Source: Herbaspirillum sp. ASV7 | GTDB taxonomy: Bacteria; Pseudomonadota; Gammaproteobacteria; Burkholderiales; Burkholderiaceae_D | Length of the DNA: 64,000 nt | Assembly: GCF_016429215.1 (NCBI RefSeq) | Contig: NZ_JAELUH010000004.1 | Location: 1-64,000, forward strand | Direction: 5' to 3' | In this document: positions 52,376 to 61,322 of the stretch, piece after piece | Layout of the letters: the number at the start of each line of letters is the position of its first letter | How positions within the stretch are numbered: the stretch's first letter is position 1 | Program-made: the position numbers and the translations under genes | Notes under the pieces: generated by a model | What the model was told of the DNA's origin: nothing | Databases searched by the model: none | What the model saw: the letters and a program-made list of their open reading frames with translations, nothing else

Positions 52376-54433
52376 GTGCTATTGACCAAGAACAATGACG
52401 CCGGACCACCGGCAGAGCTGCAGCGCCACCCGGGGGAAGTGGCAGGAGAGCGTGCGCGCGAGGCCACGCCGGCACCCTCGCTGCATCCGGCCTATCGGCC
52501 CGACATCGACGGCCTGCGCGCCATTGCGGTCGGGTCGGTGGTGATCTTCCACGCCTTCCCGGATTGGTTCGAGGGCGGCTTCATCGGCGTGGATGTCTTC
52601 TTCGTCATCTCCGGCTACCTGATCTCGCTGATCCTGTTCAAGAACCTGGAGCATGGCCGTTTCAGCATCGTCGATTTCTACGTGCGGCGGGTGCGGCGCA
52701 TCTTCCCGGCGCTGATGACGGTGATGTCGCTGTGCCTGGTGGCGGGCTGGTTCGTGCTCTTTGCCGACGAATACAAGCAGCTGGGCAAGCATCTCTTTGG
52801 CGGCTCCACCTTCATTTCCAATTTCCTGTTCTGGCGTGAGAGCGGCTATTTCGACAATTCCGCCGAGACCAAGCCGCTCTTGCACCTCTGGAGCCTGGCC
52901 ATCGAAGAACAGTTCTACCTGTTCTGGCCGCCGCTGCTGGCGCTGGTGTACAAGCGCCGCTGGGGCTTCCTGCGCATCATGGGAGTGATCGGGCTGATCT
53001 CCTTCGGCATCAACCTCTACCTGATCGGTCATGACCAGAGCGCGGCCTTCTACTCGCCGCTGGCGCGCTTCTGGGAATTGATGATCGGCGGCGCGCTGGC
53101 CTATCTCAGCCTGCACCGGCCGGAGCTCACACGTGGCCACCAGAACCTGCAGGCATGGCTGGGCCTGGCCTTGCTGGTGGCGGGGTTCGCGCTGCTGGAT
53201 GGCCAGCGCGCCTTCCCCGGCTGGTGGGCCTTGCTGCCGGCCGTGGGTGCCTTCCTGCTGCTCTCGGCCGGGCCGCAGGCATGGTTCAATCGCCGCGTGC
53301 TGGCCAGCCGAGGGATGGTCGGGGTCGGCTTGATCAGTTATCCGCTCTATCTGTGGCACTGGCCGCTGCTGGCCTTTGCCACCATCATCGAAGGCCAGAG
53401 TGCGCCGCCGTCGTGGCGTGCGGCCGCAGTGGCTGGGGCACTGCTGCTGTCCTGGCTGACCTATCGCTACATCGAGCGGCCGCTGCGCCACTCCGGCCAT
53501 CGCCGCACCGTGCTGGTGCTGCTGGCGATGAACGTGGTGGTGGGTCTGGCGGGCATGACGATCTACCTCAAGGGTGGCTTCGAGGAGCGCGGCCTGAACC
53601 AGAAGCTGGACTACCTCGGTCGCAGCGATCTCTTCGAGGGCTCGCGCAATTCCGATGGCAGCTGCGAGCGTAACAATGGCATGGCCGGTGTGGATGAGGA
53701 AGTCTGCCTGTCCAACTCCACCGCGCCGCGCACCCTGTTCGTGGGCGACAGCCATGTGATGGCATTGCATTCGGCGATCTTCTCGGGCGACGTCAAGATG
53801 CCGGCCATGATGGTGGCCGGTCACGCCTGCCGGCTCTATCCCAATCTGCCTTATACGCCCACCTATCTGCTGCGCTGGGCCAACAACTGCACCGCCATCG
53901 CCAACGAGGCCATCGCGGCGGCCAGGCGCTTGCCTTCCATCCAGACCGTGGTCATCAGCGCGGCCTATCCGCGCGAGGACCTGGGGCAGGGCTCCGAATA
54001 CCGCCAGGGCGGGCGCACGCTGAGCCGACGCGAGGCCTTCCTCTCCGGCTATGGTGCGTTGATCGAGGCCTTCCAGAAGGCCGGCAAGCGCGTCGTGTTC
54101 GTGCCGGACGTGCCTTATCTCAAGCTCGATCCGCATGCCTGCGTGAGCCGCTTCAGCGACGGCCAGGCGCGCGAATGCGGCTATACCGAAGCCGAACACC
54201 ATGCCCTGCGCCAGCAGTACGACGCCGCCGTGGCCGAGCTGCAGCGCCGGCATCCACAGGTGGCCTTCTTCGATCCGCAGCCTCTGTTCTGCCAGCAAGG
54301 AAAGTGCGTGGCCAAACTGGGCGAGGCCTATCTGTACAACGACAACCAGCACATCAGCCTGTCGGCTTCGCGGCTGTTGCTGGAGCAGATGCACGCACGC
54401 GGCCTGTTGCCGGCCACGCCAGCGGCGCCATGA
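52376..54433 (+). CDS. OafA-type acyltransferase with C-terminal SGNH domain
   Basis: 685 residues from GTG 52376. The acyltransferase-3 domain (about 40-400) begins YRPDIDGLRAIAVGSVVIFH and includes LLHLWSLAIEEQFYLFWPPL. The periplasmic SGNH domain (about 450-680) has FVGDSHVMALHS (block I Ser) and DNQHISLSASR (block V Asp-His). Such fusions O-acetylate lipopolysaccharide or EPS in the periplasm. With the preceding gene it makes two acyltransferases in the locus. Confidence 0.93.
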   Translation: MLLTKNNDAGPPAELQRHPGEVAGERAREATPAPSLHPAYRPDIDGLRAIAVGSVVIFHAFPDWFEGGFIGVDVFFVISGYLISLILFKNLEHGRFSIVDFYVRRVRRIFPALMTVMSLCLVAGWFVLFADEYKQLGKHLFGGSTFISNFLFWRESGYFDNSAETKPLLHLWSLAIEEQFYLFWPPLLALVYKRRWGFLRIMGVIGLISFGINLYLIGHDQSAAFYSPLARFWELMIGGALAYLSLHRPELTRGHQNLQAWLGLALLVAGFALLDGQRAFPGWWALLPAVGAFLLLSAGPQAWFNRRVLASRGMVGVGLISYPLYLWHWPLLAFATIIEGQSAPPSWRAAAVAGALLLSWLTYRYIERPLRHSGHRRTVLVLLAMNVVVGLAGMTIYLKGGFEERGLNQKLDYLGRSDLFEGSRNSDGSCERNNGMAGVDEEVCLSNSTAPRTLFVGDSHVMALHSAIFSGDVKMPAMMVAGHACRLYPNLPYTPTYLLRWANNCTAIANEAIAAARRLPSIQTVVISAAYPREDLGQGSEYRQGGRTLSRREAFLSGYGALIEAFQKAGKRVVFVPDVPYLKLDPHACVSRFSDGQARECGYTEAEHHALRQQYDAAVAELQRRHPQVAFFDPQPLFCQQGKCVAKLGEAYLYNDNQHISLSASRLLLEQMHARGLLPATPAAP

Positions 54434-54439
54434 AATGAA

Positions 54440-54470
54440 AGGCCCCGCCTTCCGGTGGAAGGTGGGGCCT
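54440..54470 (-). terminator. Convergent terminator hairpin
   Basis: A 14-bp stem AGGCCCCGCCTTCC / GGAAGGTGGGGCCT with one wobble and a GGT loop. On the minus strand it is followed by TTTCATTTC, so it probably ends the secreted-protein transcript and blocks convergent transcription from the acyltransferase side. Confidence 0.8.
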
Positions 54471-54495
54471 GGTCGGGCAGTTCAGCTGGGCTGGA

Positions 54496-55902
54496 TCAGT
54501 CGGCCTTGATCAGCTCGCCGCCCACGTTGGAGGCCTGGCCGGTGCCGCCGCTGCGGGCGTAGAGCACCAGCGCCGGCGTGGTGGCGGTCCAGGTGAAGGT
54601 GGTGCTCTGGCCGTTGTCGAGGTAGCCGGTGTCGATGGCGGTCTTGCCGGCCGCCTGGTCGTAGACGGTGAAGCGCAGCTTGCCGCCGCCCGTGGTGCGG
54701 GCCGTGAGCTTGTAGCTGGCACCCTTGACGGGCTTGGCCCAGGTGACCGCATTCATGCCGCGGTTGCTGTAGTTGACGACCTCGGAGACGGCATTGGTGG
54801 CCGGGAAGACCACGGCCTGGTCCCAGGAGCTGTAGCGGCCCAGGGTGCTGCCGGATTGCTGGGTCCAGTTGCCGCGCATGGAGAGCAGGTTCAGGTTCTG
54901 GTTGGGCGTGAAGCTCTTGCCATTGCCGTCGACCCAGCTGCTCGCTCCGGTGACCCGGCGCAGGCCGGCGCGGATGACCTGGAGCTCGGCGGCGGCGGTG
55001 TTGTTCCAGCCGTTGGGATGCAGGTTGTAGGAGGCGCCGATCTCGACGTAGATGACGAAGGGCGTGCCGGTATTGGCGTCGACGATGAAGGCGCCGTAGC
55101 GCTTCAGGGTCTCGGCGATGCGGCGCAGTTCGGGATCGGTGAGCTTGCTGGTGTCGAAGTCCGGCGGCAGCATCACCAGCGATCCTTCCGGGAAGGCGCC
55201 GCTGTTGAGCTTGGCGGCGTTGGTATCGGCCGAGGTCGCCGGGAACACGTAGGTGGGATTGGCCGAGAGACCGTTGAAGGTCAGCGACATGGCCAGTGCG
55301 TGCGGGTAGAAGCTTGGCTTCTGCTGCACCTCGTGGACGCGGATCAGTCCGCCCGAGGCCGGCACGCCGGTGGCGCGCGCGCCCTGGTAGTAGTGCGCGG
55401 GATCGGGCCAGCCGCGGCCATCCAGGCGGGTCCAGGAATACTGGACGGCGGTCCACTGGGTACCGACCTGCTTCAACTGCCAGAAGGAATGGATGATGTT
55501 GGTGGTGGGATCGACGATATCGGCATGACCGTCGGAACCCGGCGCCGGCTTGGCCGAGGCAGGCCAGTGCGGGATGGTGACGTCGTGGAAGCCCTCGTCA
55601 TCGGTATTGAACAGGCCCTTGCTGCCGGCGGCGCCCGTCACGGTCACCGGCGGATCCTGGGGCGAGGCCAGGAACATGCCGGTGGAGTAGGCACTGGCCG
55701 TGATGGCCGGGAAATAGGTGGACGTGGGAATGACGTCCGGTGCGAAGCTGGGATTGACCGGACGGCTGTTCCAGAGTGAATCGGCGGCGAAGGGCTTGGT
55801 ATAGCTGCCCCAGTCGTCCGCGCTGGCCGGTGCGGTGGTGGTCAGGCCCCCGAGCACGGCCAGTGCGGGAAGAAGTCGTAGCGCGCGAGATGGTGTTGGC
55901 AT
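54496..55902 (-). CDS. Large secreted protein of unknown function in the EPS locus
   Basis: 468 residues from ATG 55902, with AAAGGAA eight bases upstream; the longer open frame is not coding. The signal peptide MPTPSRALRLLPALAVLGGL...ASA is cleaved before DDWGSYTKPF. The mature protein has an all-beta look. The N-terminal about 330 residues (FAADSLWNSRPVNPSF, YGAFIVDANTGTPFVIYVEI) form one unrecognised domain. The last about 125 residues (TTGGGKLRFTVYDQAAGKTA) resemble a beta-sandwich carbohydrate-binding module. It is the only minus-strand gene in the EPS locus. A polysaccharide lyase, hydrolase or binding role is plausible, not shown. Confidence 0.8.
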   Translation of the reverse strand: MPTPSRALRLLPALAVLGGLTTTAPASADDWGSYTKPFAADSLWNSRPVNPSFAPDVIPTSTYFPAITASAYSTGMFLASPQDPPVTVTGAAGSKGLFNTDDEGFHDVTIPHWPASAKPAPGSDGHADIVDPTTNIIHSFWQLKQVGTQWTAVQYSWTRLDGRGWPDPAHYYQGARATGVPASGGLIRVHEVQQKPSFYPHALAMSLTFNGLSANPTYVFPATSADTNAAKLNSGAFPEGSLVMLPPDFDTSKLTDPELRRIAETLKRYGAFIVDANTGTPFVIYVEIGASYNLHPNGWNNTAAAELQVIRAGLRRVTGASSWVDGNGKSFTPNQNLNLLSMRGNWTQQSGSTLGRYSSWDQAVVFPATNAVSEVVNYSNRGMNAVTWAKPVKGASYKLTARTTGGGKLRFTVYDQAAGKTAIDTGYLDNGQSTTFTWTATTPALVLYARSGGTGQASNVGGELIKAD

Positions 55903-55947
55903 CAGCGTTCCTTTGAGGTGATGTAAAGACAAGGTGGCCGGACTGGT

Positions 55948-56067
55948 TTTGTTAGTTTTACCGGGATCAATGTACCAGACCCTGTTGCAGTATAGGCCTG
56001 GATTGCGCCGGTTCCAGCTGGGCTGGTGGCAACCAGTCAAGTCAGTTGACGACCGGATTTGTTAGTT
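55948..56067. promoter_or_regulatory. Paired direct repeats between divergent EPS genes
   Basis: TTTGTTAGTT occurs at 55948-55957 and 56058-56067, each within a longer similar sequence (GACTGG-TTTTGTTAGTT and GACCGG-ATTTGTTAGTT). They lie 110 bases apart, about 11 helical turns. They flank the gap between the secreted-protein gene and the glycosyltransferase at 56145 and could be operator sites for a shared regulator. Confidence 0.45.
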
Positions 56068-56144
56068 ATCGTCGTGAGGAATCTTTTCGACGATGAGCTC
56101 TCCAAACAGCGGCCGACGTGCCATGAGACAAAGAAAGTTCGACG

Positions 56145-57332
56145 ATGATCCTGTTATTGCAAATTCTTTTGATGCTGCTCCTGCTGATGCTGGCCGTTCC
56201 CGCGCTGGTGCTGCTGGCGCAGGTCCTGGCGGCACGCTGGGCCGCACCGCGCGCCACGCCCGCAAGCCCTGAGCGGCCGCGCGTGGCGGTGCTGGTGCCG
56301 GCGCACAACGAAGCTGGCGGCATTGCCGAGGTGCTGGCGGGTATCCGCGCCCAACTGGTCAGCGGCGACCGCTTGCTGGTGGTGGCCGACAATTGCAGCG
56401 ACGCTACCGCTGCCATCGCCCGCCAGGCTGGCGCCGAGGTGAGCGAACGTTTCCATGACAGCCTGCGCGGCAAAGGCTATGCCTTGGACCACGGCCTGCG
56501 CCAGCTGGCACAGGACCCGCCGGAGGTGCTCATCGTGGTCGATGCCGATTGCCTGCTGGGCGAGGGTGCGCTGGAGGCCATCGCGCGCGCCTGCTGGCGC
56601 AGCGGTCGCCCGGCGCAGGCGTTGTACCTGATGCATACGCCGCCGGGCGCCGCCAGCCAGCGCAGGATTGCCGAGTTCGCCTGGCGGGTCAAGAACCTGG
56701 TGCGCCCGCTGGGCTGGCAGAAGCTGGGCCTGCCATGCCAGCTGATGGGCACCGGCATGGCTTTTTCGTGGCGGCAGATCGGCCAGGTCGACCTGGCCAC
56801 CGGTCACATCGTCGAGGACATGAAGCTGGGCGTGGACCTGGCCCGCAACGGGCAGGCGCCGCTGTTCTGCCCGCAGGCCCTGGTCTACAGCTATTTCCCT
56901 GGTAGCGACAGTGGCGCGACCACGCAGCGCACGCGCTGGGAGCATGGCCACCTCAGCGTCATCCTGGGTTACGTGCCGCGTCTGCTGATGGCGGCACTGG
57001 TCAGCGGCAATGCTGCGCTGGCCGCGCTGGCGCTGGATTTGTGCGTGCCGCCGCTGGCCCTGCTGGTGCTGCTGGGCGCGGCAGCCTGGATGGTCGCCGC
57101 AGGGGTGTGGCTGGTGTCGGCCTGGGGCTTGCCGCTGCTGGTAGCCAGCCTGGTGCTGGGGACCATCGGCGCGGCGGTACTGCTGGCCTGGTCCGGTTTT
57201 GGACGTCAGGTCATCAGCCTGCGCGAGCTGTCACAGGCGTTTGCTTACGCCGCGCGCAAGCTGCCCTTGTACGTCAAGTTCATGTTCAATCGCCAGGTCG
57301 AATGGGTAAGGTCAAAACGTGATTCTGAATAA
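56145..57332 (+). CDS. Glycosyltransferase, GT2 family, membrane-bound
   Basis: 395 residues. An N-terminal membrane helix (2-30) precedes a GT-A domain: VAVLVPAHNEAGGIAEVLAG, DAD in LIVVDADCLLGEG, ED in HIVEDMKLGVDLA and QRTRW in TTQRTRWEHGHLSV, the D-D-ED-QxxRW set of processive-type synthases. C-terminal helices follow (about 285-350). It adds a beta-linked sugar to the EPS unit. It overlaps the next gene by 14 bases. Confidence 0.9.
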   Translation: MILLLQILLMLLLLMLAVPALVLLAQVLAARWAAPRATPASPERPRVAVLVPAHNEAGGIAEVLAGIRAQLVSGDRLLVVADNCSDATAAIARQAGAEVSERFHDSLRGKGYALDHGLRQLAQDPPEVLIVVDADCLLGEGALEAIARACWRSGRPAQALYLMHTPPGAASQRRIAEFAWRVKNLVRPLGWQKLGLPCQLMGTGMAFSWRQIGQVDLATGHIVEDMKLGVDLARNGQAPLFCPQALVYSYFPGSDSGATTQRTRWEHGHLSVILGYVPRLLMAALVSGNAALAALALDLCVPPLALLVLLGAAAWMVAAGVWLVSAWGLPLLVASLVLGTIGAAVLLAWSGFGRQVISLRELSQAFAYAARKLPLYVKFMFNRQVEWVRSKRDSE

Positions 57333-58566
57333 CGTGAAAATCTCTGATGAAATCAAGCTGCGCTCGACCGAGACGGCCAGATCCGGATCGGCGTCGGCCG
57401 CGCAGCCGCCGGTGCAGCAGCCTGCGCAACTTTCCGCGCAGTCGTCTGCGCAGCTGCCCGATTTCTCGCGCGATCTCTGGTGCATCCTTGGCTTGCCTTT
57501 CGATCGCGTCACCCTGCAACAGGCCAGCGGCCTGATGCAGCGCGCAGCCGGCGAGGGCCGGCGCTGCTTCCTCTCGACCCCCAACCTCAATTTCGCCGTG
57601 GCTTGCCTGGACGATGCCGCCTTTCGCAACTCCGTCCTGCAAAGCGACCTGTCGGTGGCCGATGGCATGCCGCTGGTGTGGATCGCCCGCGCGCTGGGCT
57701 TGCCGATCACCGAGCGGGTGGCCGGCTCCAGCCTGTTCCAGGCCCTGCGCGAGCAGCGTCTGCAGTCCGGTCAGGCGCCGCTGCGCACGTTCTTCTTCGG
57801 CGGCCCGCCCGGAGTGGCGCAAGCCGCGCACGAACAGCTCAATGCCACGCCCTCGGGCATGCGCAGTGTCGGCTTTGCCTCGCCGGGATTCGGCAGCATC
57901 GAGGAAATGAGCGAGCCCGCGACCATCGCGCAGATCAATGACAGCCAGGCCGATTTCCTGGTGGTGGCATTGGGGGCGAAGAAAGGCCAGGCCTGGATCC
58001 AGCACAACCTGGCGGGACTGCGCACACCGCTGGTCAGCCACCTGGGCGCGGTGGTCAATTTCGTCGCCGGGACGGTCTCGCGGGCCCCGCGCTGGGCGCA
58101 AAAGAGCGGACTGGAATGGCTGTGGCGTATCAAGGAAGAACCGCAGTTGTGGCGACGTTACCGCGACGACGGCATGGCCTTGCTGCAGCTGTTGGTCACG
58201 CGTGTGTTGCCCTGTCTCTGGGCGACGCGCCGCCACCGTCCGCAGGCAGCCGCCTTCGAGCAGGCCGAGATCAGTTGCCGGCGCGATCGCGGCGATTGCG
58301 AACTGCTGCTGGCCGGTGTGCTGGGCGCACCCAATATCGAGCGCTTGCGCACGGCCCTGGCGCAGGCGGCAGCGGGTAGCGAGCCGGTGCTGCTCGATTG
58401 CACCCGCCTGCAGGCGCTCGACAGCGCGGTGCTGGGCTCGCTGATGTTGCTCTACGGGTATTGCACGCGGCAGGGGCGGCCGTGGGCCATGATCAACGTG
58501 TCGGCCCAGGTGCAGCGCCAGGTGCGGCTGCATTGTGCCGGATACCTGCTGAGGGCGCTGCCATGA
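57319..58566 (+). CDS. WecG/TagA/CpsF glycosyltransferase fused to a STAS-like domain
   Basis: 415 residues from GTG 57319, with AAGG eight bases upstream. Residues 1-50 are a low-complexity Gln/Ser/Ala linker. The GT26 domain (about 55-260) has FLSTPNLNFAVACLDD, VADGMPLVWIARALGLPITE, RTFFFGGPPGVAQAA and VVALGAKKGQAWIQHN. After a hydrophobic/basic stretch, the last about 95 residues (LLDCTRLQALDSAVLGSLML, YGYCTRQGRPWAMINVS) resemble a STAS domain. The enzyme should transfer ManNAc or a uronic acid derivative to a lipid-linked sugar. The STAS fusion is unusual and suggests regulation or protein docking. Confidence 0.85.
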   Translation: MILNNVKISDEIKLRSTETARSGSASAAQPPVQQPAQLSAQSSAQLPDFSRDLWCILGLPFDRVTLQQASGLMQRAAGEGRRCFLSTPNLNFAVACLDDAAFRNSVLQSDLSVADGMPLVWIARALGLPITERVAGSSLFQALREQRLQSGQAPLRTFFFGGPPGVAQAAHEQLNATPSGMRSVGFASPGFGSIEEMSEPATIAQINDSQADFLVVALGAKKGQAWIQHNLAGLRTPLVSHLGAVVNFVAGTVSRAPRWAQKSGLEWLWRIKEEPQLWRRYRDDGMALLQLLVTRVLPCLWATRRHRPQAAAFEQAEISCRRDRGDCELLLAGVLGAPNIERLRTALAQAAAGSEPVLLDCTRLQALDSAVLGSLMLLYGYCTRQGRPWAMINVSAQVQRQVRLHCAGYLLRALP

Positions 58567-58807
58567 ACGGCAAGAAGAAGCGCGTGATGACGGGGCGTCG
58601 TGGGGCGGGCAGGGGTCTTGCGAACTGGTTCAAACAGGCCGCTTCTAGTACACTGCCGGTACATTGCACACCCGCGAGGAACAGGCGGGACCCGCGTTTG
58701 CGCGGAACGGAATGTTTCCGCAAGAAAAGAAATTCTAACAGGGAAGCGTTCAAGGCCGTGGCAGTCCATGTCAGGCAGCACGCTTTCCCGAGCCAGGAAA
58801 GCCCATC
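58567..58807 (+). other. Gap before manC
   Basis: 241 bases between the WecG-STAS gene and manC. A plus-strand frame from ATG 58563 is rich in Arg/Lys and resembles no protein I know. No consensus promoter or terminator is evident. manC could be transcribed by read-through or from an activator-dependent promoter here. Confidence 0.4.
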
Positions 58808-60223
58808 ATGAAAATCTATCCAGTCATTCTCTCCGGCGGTGCCGGTACGCGCCTGTGGCCCTTGTCCCGTGCCTCCTATCCCAAGCAGCTGCTGCCGCTG
58901 GTGAGCGAGCAGACCATGCTGCAGGAGACCGTCACGCGGGTGTGTGCCTGGCCCGAGGCGCTGGCACCGGTGCTGGTGTGCGGCAACGAGCACCGTTTCA
59001 TGATCGCCGAGCAGATGCGCGAGATCGATGTGCGCCCGCACGCCATCATGCTGGAGCCGCAAGGCAAGAACACTGCGCCGGCGGTGGCCGCTGCCGCCTA
59101 CCAGCTGCTGCGCCAGGACCCGGAGGCGGTCATGCTGGTATTGCCGGCCGACCATGTCATCACCGACCGCCCGGCTTTCCATGAGGCCGTGCGCCGTGCC
59201 ATGAGTTCGGTGGAGCAGGGCGCATTGGTGACCTTCGGCATCACCCCGACCCAGCCGGAGACCGGCTACGGCTACATCCTCAGCGGCCAGGCGCATGGCC
59301 AGACCGGCAATTTCGCCGTCGAGCGCTTTGTCGAAAAACCAGATCTGGAGCGCGCCAAGACCTTCCTCGCCGATGGTCGCTACTACTGGAACAGCGGCAT
59401 GTTCCTGCTGCGCGCACGCGACTACCTGGAGGAGCTGGAGGCCCATCGTCCCCTGATCGCCGCAGCCGTCAAGGAAGCCATGTCCAAGGCCTATAGCGAC
59501 CTGGACTTCTGCCGCCTGGACGAGGCTGCCTTTGCCTCCTCGCCGTCCGAATCGATCGACTACGCCGTGATGGAAAACACCCGTCGCGCCGTGGTGGTGC
59601 CGGCCGACATCGGCTGGAGCGATGTCGGCTCCTGGAGCGCATTGCAGGAAGTGATGCCGGCCGATGCCCAGGGCAATGTCACCCGTGGCGATGTCTATCT
59701 CAATGGTGTCTCCAATTCGCTGGTGCGCGCCGAAAGCCGCATGGTGGCGGTGCTGGGCGTAGAAGATCTGATCATCGTCGAGACCGACGATGCCGTCTTG
59801 GTGGCGCACAAGGACAGTGCCCAGGACGTCAAGGGCGTGGTCGACCAGCTAAAAGACAAGAAACGCAGCGAACATATTCACCACAAGCGTGTCTATCGTC
59901 CGTGGGGCAGCTATGAGAGCGTGGATGCCGGTGAGCGCTTCCAGGTCAAGCGCATCATCGTCAAGCCGGGCGAGAAGCTGTCCTTGCAGATGCACTATCA
60001 CCGTGCCGAGCATTGGGTGGTGGTCAGCGGTTCCGCGCTGGTCACCCGTGGCGAGGAAGTCACGCTGCTAAGCGAGAACGAATCGATCTACCTGCCCATC
60101 GGCGTGACCCATCGTCTGGAAAATCCGGGCAAGCTGCCACTGCACCTGATCGAGGTGCAATCGGGCAGCTACCTGGGCGAAGACGATATCGTCCGCTTCG
60201 ACGACGTCTACAAGCGCGCCTGA
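58808..60223 (+). CDS. manC: Mannose-1-phosphate guanylyltransferase / mannose-6-phosphate isomerase
   Basis: 471 residues, the usual length for the bifunctional type II enzyme. The nucleotidyltransferase start is ILSGGAGTRLWPLSRASYPK, with FVEKPD in the sugar-binding region. The C-terminal cupin isomerase domain has KPGEKLSLQMHYHRAEHWVV and the metal His residues. It makes GDP-mannose, so mannose or a derivative (fucose, rhamnose) is probably in the polymer. The separate phosphomannomutase gene is not in the window. Confidence 0.96.
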   Translation: MKIYPVILSGGAGTRLWPLSRASYPKQLLPLVSEQTMLQETVTRVCAWPEALAPVLVCGNEHRFMIAEQMREIDVRPHAIMLEPQGKNTAPAVAAAAYQLLRQDPEAVMLVLPADHVITDRPAFHEAVRRAMSSVEQGALVTFGITPTQPETGYGYILSGQAHGQTGNFAVERFVEKPDLERAKTFLADGRYYWNSGMFLLRARDYLEELEAHRPLIAAAVKEAMSKAYSDLDFCRLDEAAFASSPSESIDYAVMENTRRAVVVPADIGWSDVGSWSALQEVMPADAQGNVTRGDVYLNGVSNSLVRAESRMVAVLGVEDLIIVETDDAVLVAHKDSAQDVKGVVDQLKDKKRSEHIHHKRVYRPWGSYESVDAGERFQVKRIIVKPGEKLSLQMHYHRAEHWVVVSGSALVTRGEEVTLLSENESIYLPIGVTHRLENPGKLPLHLIEVQSGSYLGEDDIVRFDDVYKRA

Positions 60224-60300
60224 TGCCATGCGGGCAATTGCCCGCAGGCCTTGAGGTGGCGCGCTGGTCGGCGTGTCGTCGGACTAACAGATTACGATCC

Positions 60301-61239
60301 ATGAACATCGCCTATCTGCTGCTGATCCACAACACGCCGCACCACACCGGGCGCATCATCGACAAGCTCGACAGTGGCGCCGCGCGCTTCTTCGTGCATC
60401 TCGATGCCAAGTCCGACGCGCAGGCCTTTGCCGGACTGCAGCGCGAGCGCGTGCAATTCACGGCGCGCCGGCACGATGTGCGCTGGGGGCAGATCTCCCA
60501 GGTCGATGCCATCCTGGAGCTGATCCGCACGGCGGTCGAGGCGGGTCCTTTCGACCGTTACGTGCTCATCAGTGGCGCGGACTATCCGCTCTTTGGCGCC
60601 GCCCAGATCGAAGATTTCTTTGCCCGTCATGGCGAGGTGGAATTCATCAACAGCGTGCCGCTGGGCAGCCCTTCCAAGCCGATGAGCCGCATCACCAGCT
60701 ATTGCCCGAGCGCGGCCGATCCTCTGCCGCGCAAGCTGTTCATGAAGCTGTGGTGGAAGCTGGGCCTGAAGGTGCCGCCGCGCAATATCGCGCGCAGCTT
60801 CGCCGGGCTGGTTCCCCATGGCGGCTCCACCTGGTGGGCGCTGACCCATCGCGGCTGCGACACCATCCTGCAATTCCATCGCAGGCAGCCGCAGATCTAC
60901 CGGTTCCTGGTCAACTCCTATTGCCCGGACGAGACCTATTTCCAGACCATCCTTTCCAACTCCGAATTGAAGGGCAAGATCCGGCGCAACCTGACCTTTA
61001 CCTACTGGGTGGAAGGACGCGCCAATCCGGAAATCATCACCGCGGAAATCTTCCAGCGGCTCAAGGCCGGCGCGTTCATCGACGACAGCCGGCTCTATGG
61101 GGCAGGTCCTGTACTTTTTGCAAGAAAGTTCCAGGAAGGCGAGGAGACAGTGCTGCAGGCCATTGACCAGAGCGGAGCGCAGACATCCGCCGCTGCAGCA
61201 CCAGGACATTTCGATAGCGCGCGTTGGGCCATCTCCTGA
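60301..61239 (+). CDS. GT14-type beta-1,6-N-acetylglucosaminyltransferase-like protein
   Basis: 312 residues from ATG 60301 (MNIAYLLLIHNTPHHTGRII). It resembles core-2/I-branching enzymes: FFVHLDAKSDAQAF near 30, YVLISGADYPLFGAAQIEDF near 85, GGSTWWALTHRGCDTIL near 175, and CPDETYFQTILSNS near 212 with the catalytic Glu. Bacterial members decorate surface polysaccharides. No membrane segment; cytoplasmic. Confidence 0.88.
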   Translation: MNIAYLLLIHNTPHHTGRIIDKLDSGAARFFVHLDAKSDAQAFAGLQRERVQFTARRHDVRWGQISQVDAILELIRTAVEAGPFDRYVLISGADYPLFGAAQIEDFFARHGEVEFINSVPLGSPSKPMSRITSYCPSAADPLPRKLFMKLWWKLGLKVPPRNIARSFAGLVPHGGSTWWALTHRGCDTILQFHRRQPQIYRFLVNSYCPDETYFQTILSNSELKGKIRRNLTFTYWVEGRANPEIITAEIFQRLKAGAFIDDSRLYGAGPVLFARKFQEGEETVLQAIDQSGAQTSAAAAPGHFDSARWAIS

Positions 61240-61322
61240 GGAAGCTCGGGAATCATCGGCGCGGCTATCGGTCTTAGATCGCTGTAAAACTTGTTCTGCT
61301 CCGAGGAGCTGAAAGGAAACGC

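Noticed and set aside
58563-58811. Plus-strand frame of about 82 codons before manC
   Set aside because: Basic, low-complexity translation with no ribosome binding site; it runs into the manC start region and resembles nothing recognisable.
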